DNA of 64,000 nt from Trichoplusia ni (taxonomy: Eukaryota; Arthropoda; Insecta; Lepidoptera; Noctuidae), in NCBI RefSeq assembly GCF_003590095.1, contig NC_039491.1:5208001-5272000 (forward strand), written 5' to 3'. Shown one piece after another: positions 58,793 to 64,000 of the stretch (positions are counted from its first letter, which is position 1; each line of letters begins with the position of its first letter). The notes under the pieces were generated by a model, which did no database searches, was not told where the DNA came from, and saw only the letters and a list, made by a program, of their open reading frames with translations. The position numbers were made by a program, and so were the translations under genes.

Positions 58793-61604
58793 TATTTTAT
58801 AAATAAATGAAAATTCAGCAAAAAACTTAAAAAGTACGCATTTGATTTATTTTATTACTGCACAAAGTTAATCAACGACGAATTTAATCCTTGTTTCGCG
58901 GGGGCTTCACAACCATTAACACATTTGCAAACGCCAAATTAGTAATATGCATTAGTGTTCATACCGTTAGGTACTGATACAGTCTTATTAGGTAGTGCTT
59001 AAAATTCATTAAGCAAGTACTCAATGGTAGGTATTAAAGTTCGTAACTTTGTAGAGATCAGTCAAGTCTTAAGTGCTTAATCGGAAAATGCACTCAGGCG
59101 TAAAATCCGACTTTGTACGAGTACTTTGCTTTAGTCATGCTTGCTTAGTATCAGAATAGCCTATACATTGTACAGTCATAGCTTACTGGAAAGTGTTGCA
59201 TTAATCATTGAGTAAATTACGTAAATACCTACCGCTAACTAAGCTATACTTAAAAAAACCTGGATAATATTTACAAACACACTGTGATTTTGAAAATAAA
59301 AAGGTGTATCATACCAAAAATTACATAAATCGTCGTAAATTTTAAAAGGAATAGCCATGGCGCTAATTATGTCGTATTTAGCCATCAGTTAAATGAAGCC
59401 ATACCAACCGTAATGACCTTAAATGATTATGTCTCTGATGAAACCAATTACCCTTTACAAAACCAACCATATGCTCGTCATGCCTTCCGTCCTCGCCTTG
59501 CTTAAAATGTGCACCCAAAGTCAGCCAAAACCGTCTTGCTTTATACCGCTTCAGTGATTTAAACTAAGGGCCTTACATCGTCGAAGGAACTCATTAAGAT
59601 TAAACATTTAGTTCGAATATCATGCAAAAAAATTGCCCTAAAATAAATGAAATTAATTTTTGCATCAACGTGACTTATTATGTCGAAAGTATGTGGCCTT
59701 ACTTTTCATAGATGAAATTAAAAAAAAGACTTGATTATTAACACTGTTCAAAGTGTCAAAAGACCCGAAAATACTGACCTACGACACCTGCATTATCGCT
59801 AAGTGGTAAAACACCAGCACTTAATTACCTATATATATCAATAAACGATATTTCTTACAAAACATGTTTCTTCTATGTATAAACAAAAAATGGCAGTATA
59901 AAATGTCCGTGATTACCCGATCAATGTTCAAAGTAATCGTGATATGGGTTTTTCAACAACTTGTCAATAAATCATCAAACCAAACAAAAAATTCTAACGA
60001 AACCCGATAAGATATTTACCAACGTCATAACGCATCCGAAAATACAAAGTCCCACATCCGAAGTTATCGAAAAGGAAAAAGGCTTCGCAGCAGCATGATG
60101 TAAATACACTTTTATATATAAATATACAAGTTTCCACAGACCTTAGTAGATACAACTGTGAGGTGGACGTATCGTGTGAACCGTGAAGCAAAAAGCAAAC
60201 GGTGTGCAAAAAAAAACATCGAATAATTACTACAAAAACATAAGAACATAAAGTAAGTTTTAATGGATATTTTTACTAACATTAAGTTACCAAAAATCAA
60301 CTGTTTATTAACATGTTATTGTGTTTCGTCACAACGCGAAATGTTTACGCTACCTTGTTACAAAACTTTTGAGGTTATACAACGGAAACTTGTTGTAACA
60401 GAATTTAATATTCATTTATTTGCAATTTTGCTTAACCTCATGTGACCTACAGTTTCAAAGGCACTAAATCTTAACACATTATTACTAATCCTATAAACTA
60501 TAGACTTAATTGGGGGTTAATATGCTATTTTCATTTATTCATTATTTTAGTTTGAATTTAATCACACAATGATTTTTGAACACATAATGTTTATTATTTA
60601 TATTAAGACTTAAATAAGTGAAGGTCAGACCTTCGCGACCTTGACATTGTCATCACAATCCTTCCTATGTTTTTACATGTCCAATATTTGGGCCAACATT
60701 ACCTCCAACAAAACTCGTTGAATTTAAGTAATCATGGCCAATATTGATAAACTTCTGAGTTGGATGTTAGCTGCAGACTCGCGCGCATCGTCCGTTGTCC
60801 TCGGTTATGGGAAAACCAGCCGCGTTGGTCGGCGATATTAATGCATGTATTATACGATATCACGTGTAGAGTCACGTGAACCCACATTTTATATATGGTT
60901 CATGTTTAAACAATTCGCCTTCTACTTGTACGTACAAATTAACATGGACTTATGTACTGGATGTCAAGAGTTGATATTCATAATGGAGATGGATCACTAG
61001 TATGCCGCATTCCAAAAGAGTGGGCAACAATGTCCAGACCTGATGCGCACTTATGCCTTTCAAAACTATTTATCAAAGAAAAACATATTAATATTAATGT
61101 CATCGGATTCTATAAATTCCAACAAGTTGACATAATTGGATGTTAATTAAAGTTATCGCGTGACTAATTTTGCGTTAAACGAGGGAAGAAGAAGATATTA
61201 ACTTAATCGTATATAATTATGAGTAAAAAACTGATTCACTATCAAACAATCTGAGGACAAAGAAAGGGTCAATAATTATGGTCAGCAGTAAATTATTAAC
61301 TGATGTTTTATAAAACTGGTTTTAAGTGTGGTTCACCTCATAACTCTTATATTCAAAGATGGCAATCAGGGATACGCCTTACAATCAGGTTTTGGACTGA
61401 GTTTCAAATTGTCCATCGGACGAATCTACCATCAGTACCAGTCCAAAAATCATAATTTACAATTTGCACCATAACATTTTGTTAGGAGCCACCGGCTTGT
61501 TTGTGCTAATCTATGATCAGCAGTTAAAGCTCAGCATCATCTGTACCGCTCGATCTTCTGCTCCCGCATGCGAAGATCATTCTAACGAAGTTTAAATTGT
61601 TACA
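58793..61604. other. Intergenic between gene 2 and gene 3
   Basis: AT-rich DNA with no other supported gene. A GC-richer patch at 60765-60835 (GCAGACTCGCGCGCATCG) followed by TTTTATATATGG (about 60886) could be the gene 3 promoter. I find no convincing splice donor between it and the gene 3 acceptor. The frame at 60952-61146 has no features. Confidence 0.4.
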
Positions 61605-61607
61605 GAG

Positions 61608-61982
61608 ATGTCGCACAAATCCAGATACATTATCATCGTCACTGTAATTCTGTTCGTGCAAGCATTTTGCGCCGAAACTAACAGAAACGTCATCACCAGC
61701 ACGCTGCAAACTCCAGCCAATCTCTCATACAGCGAGCTTGTATACATTTTGGAATCCAGACGTGGTCTGGCTGATCAAAGAACCAGACGGCTATCACCTT
61801 GTGCCAGAGCTATCCTCGGCTGCTGCAAAGATAATAGGATGAACGAATCCTGCTCAGAATCATTGAACTGCGGAGCGTTTTTCTTTGACGATAATCCTTG
61901 TGATGAAAAATTTGTATTAGATGCTTTGAAATCGGCGAAAGTGTTCTACAAGGAGTTGCAAGACCAACCGTCGAAGCACTGA
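61608..61982 (+). CDS. Gene 3: small secreted protein with six-cysteine module (paralogue of genes 1 and 2)
   Basis: A 124-residue predicted secreted protein, one coding exon. Residues 1-22 form a signal peptide with a long hydrophobic core. A short pro-region follows with one N-L-S glycosylation sequon, ending in R-T-R-R (58-61), a likely furin-type site. Immediately after it comes C65-x6-C72-C73-x8-C82-x5-C88-x9-C98 and a helix ending K-V-F-Y. The spacing equals that of gene 2 and differs from gene 1 by one residue. The KRW junction, polyproline tract and W-G-F motif are absent, so this is a stripped-down member. An acceptor (ATTGTTACAG) lies two bases before the ATG, suggesting a noncoding exon 1 as in its paralogues. 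I do not recognise the family. Confidence 0.85.
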   Translation: MSHKSRYIIIVTVILFVQAFCAETNRNVITSTLQTPANLSYSELVYILESRRGLADQRTRRLSPCARAILGCCKDNRMNESCSESLNCGAFFFDDNPCDEKFVLDALKSAKVFYKELQDQPSKH

Positions 61983-62335
61983 AGTAAAGACTGTTTAGTT
62001 AGTATTTTTTATAGGCATGTGAGTGAATCTATAGGTGTATAATATCCCCAGTAACCCTTTTATGAAAAGATAAAGATACGTATCTTTTAATATCAAGCTG
62101 AAAAAAAGAAAAAATACACGAAAAAAAATCAAATTATCAAAATATGTATTTTTACTTTTTTAATTCACTAAAATGTAGTTCGAAGTATCGTCTCACAAAG
62201 GCTTTACAATATTTTCCATATATGAAATTCGGTTCATATTTTGTCGTTAAAAGAGACAAAAAGCACCATCAAAAAGTACCTTATCAAAAATGCGTTTTAC
62301 ATTTCCTGCCGCTGCAGTAAAATATGAGAACAACG

Positions 62336-62341
62336 AATAAA
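62336..62341 (+). terminator. Candidate poly(A) signal of gene 3
   Basis: First canonical AATAAA after the gene 3 stop, about 350 bases downstream, with T-rich sequence beyond. Confidence 0.5.
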
Positions 62342-62344
62342 ATT

Positions 62345-64000
62345 CTGTTCAAAAAATGTAACAAGCCAGGAATGAACTGTAAAAGAGATGTTATTATTGC
62401 GGAAAAATATTTGTTGTGTGTAGTAAAATAGTTAGTGCTGAATACACAAAAATAAGTTAAAAAATGATTTTTAATATCCTTGCGGCCTTTTGACTACGAA
62501 CCCAGTCGATTGTTTTGGGAATAAGATGTGATTATTAACTTCATGGGGTCCTGTTTAAAGGTGTGCTCGGAGACACAGGTTCAACTTGCCTTAAACCTTG
62601 TTGTAATGACATCTACCAAGTGCCATCCTCATAAAAGAACAGAGTGAGTTATGAAGGTAAAACTAATTTGTGATAATTTTGTTTAATGGAAGAGTTTAAT
62701 TATCAAACTATTGAAGACTATAGTCCCTACCCTCCTACATCTTTTTTATTATTTTTATTGTTTTGTAGTTTTCAGCTTATAAATAACAGTTTCCTGAAAG
62801 CAGTTATGAATATTAAACCGTTTGTGTACGAAAACCGCTATCAAAATCATTAATATTTTTCATTAGTTAAACGAAGATTGATACAGAATGCTTATTTTGA
62901 CATGTGTATGTGCCTACTACTCATAAAAAAAATACTAGGTAATGTTGTTATAGCCACCACTGCACTCAACATTACTGACTGACTAAAAAATGAATAGAGC
63001 TCACTAAAAGTTTGCTCAGAGGGAAATATACCATTTTGGGTAGAGAAAGATAAAATACAATTTAAACGGAATAAAGCTGGCTTGGCATGATGCCAACCTA
63101 CCTCACTAGAGGCAACAAGTGATCTTAAAATAATATGAATGTATCATATTTTTATTGCTGGTTTTCCTTTATATTGTTCTAGTATTTTAGGTAGGTATAG
63201 TATATCTGTTAGCAGCTTTGCAACAGAATTAAATATGTAGGTTTTATTAAATGAAAGCCTAGCTAAAGCCTCTAGCTAGAGCGTAATTAAATCAGTTTTA
63301 GTAGCTTTAACTTTTTTCAAATCGTTCAATACTCTAAAGTTTGATACAGCAATAAAACTATTTTGACTAATTCACCTAAGTTTGCTTTCTAGATTTAACT
63401 TCCCAACAGACAGTTACCTTGGCCTGTTTACGAACAAAATGTTTCTCTACCCGTGTTTGTATTAAAATAAACAAAGTTTTATTTCAGTACTAACCACCAT
63501 TTAGAAGTGCTAACACGACAATGTAAAAAGAATAAATTTAATCCTGATTATTTTTTCTTTATTTTCTTACGACCGTATTACTTTAGATTTTACGCTCCAC
63601 AACACTGAAAAGACAGAATTTTCCGTTGAAATAAAACCTTCTTTCTCGGTCGTAAAGAAATTCTTTAAACGACCGCTTTATAGCTGGTGTAGGGACACTA
63701 TAGGGTTTACAGGCTACAGCCTTTACGAGTTAATTCTCCTGATATTAACGTACCTTTGGAAACTGTGATTATTTTATTTTTAACGTTCCAGTTTTTTTTT
63801 TATATTTAAAGCAAAATGTTGAAGTTACATAATTTTATTGCACATATGTATGTCAGTGAACTAATTCGACTGAACCAATTTAAATATTTTTTTGCTTACA
63901 TCAGGATGCTATAGGTTTAAAAATCAGTCCGGCAGCCTGAAGGCGTTTGGATCACCAAGTATCGGATTATAATATAAATAAAAATATCATATATTCTAAT
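62345..64000. other. Intergenic, no gene seen
   Basis: AT-rich DNA to the end of the window. No supported exon, repeat family or further family member. Confidence 0.5.

Noticed and set aside
1..64000. CRISPR array or prokaryotic operon
   Set aside because: No regularly spaced repeats and no closely packed ORFs; genes are intron-bearing and widely spaced.

Overview
This window is AT-rich, gene-poor eukaryotic DNA, almost certainly from a moth or butterfly (Lepidoptera). The indications are spliced genes with GT/AG introns, AATAAA polyadenylation signals, and an interspersed-repeat load typical of lepidopteran genomes: Helitron-like elements ending in CTAG, tRNA-derived SINEs, and remnants of non-LTR retrotransposons. 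No prokaryotic organisation, rRNA gene or CRISPR array is present. The species cannot be named from the sequence alone.

The main host content is a family of three related genes, all on the + strand, encoding secreted cysteine-rich proteins that I do not recognise by name. Gene 1 has coding exons at 16196-16792 and 18083-18322 (278 aa). Gene 2 lies at 56538-57557 (339 aa, one coding exon). Gene 3 lies at 61608-61982 (124 aa, one coding exon). All three have a signal peptide, a basic furin-like cleavage site, and a C-terminal module with identical cysteine spacing: C-x6-CC-x(8,9)-C-x5-C-x9-C, followed by an amphipathic helix ending in a Tyr. Genes 1 and 2 also share a KRW junction, a short predicted helix, a polyproline tract, an M-E-D-T-x-Q-N-W-G-F motif and an R-P-I-S-F-D-P-I motif. 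Gene 3 is a minimal version holding only the signal peptide, a short pro-region and the Cys module. In each gene a 3' splice site lies at, or two bases before, the start codon, implying a noncoding first exon.

Layout: 1-15 kb holds repeats and no convincing gene. 15-18.8 kb holds gene 1, whose second intron carries a 242-bp tandem duplication and an internal AATAAA that could end a short isoform. 18.8-49 kb is a long stretch of intergenic DNA and old repeats, with two weak coding candidates: a minus-strand terminal-exon-like island at 22979-23132 and a 62-codon + strand ORF at 25088-25276. A palindromic element lies at 40876-41065, and copies of its half-unit lie at about 3.1 and 22.2 kb. 49304-53544 is an apparently complete, intact two-ORF non-LTR retrotransposon (APE endonuclease plus reverse transcriptase) bounded by a possible 9-bp target-site duplication. 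55-58.2 kb holds gene 2, 58.5-58.8 kb a Helitron-like element, and 61.6-62.4 kb gene 3. The remainder shows nothing I can support as a gene.
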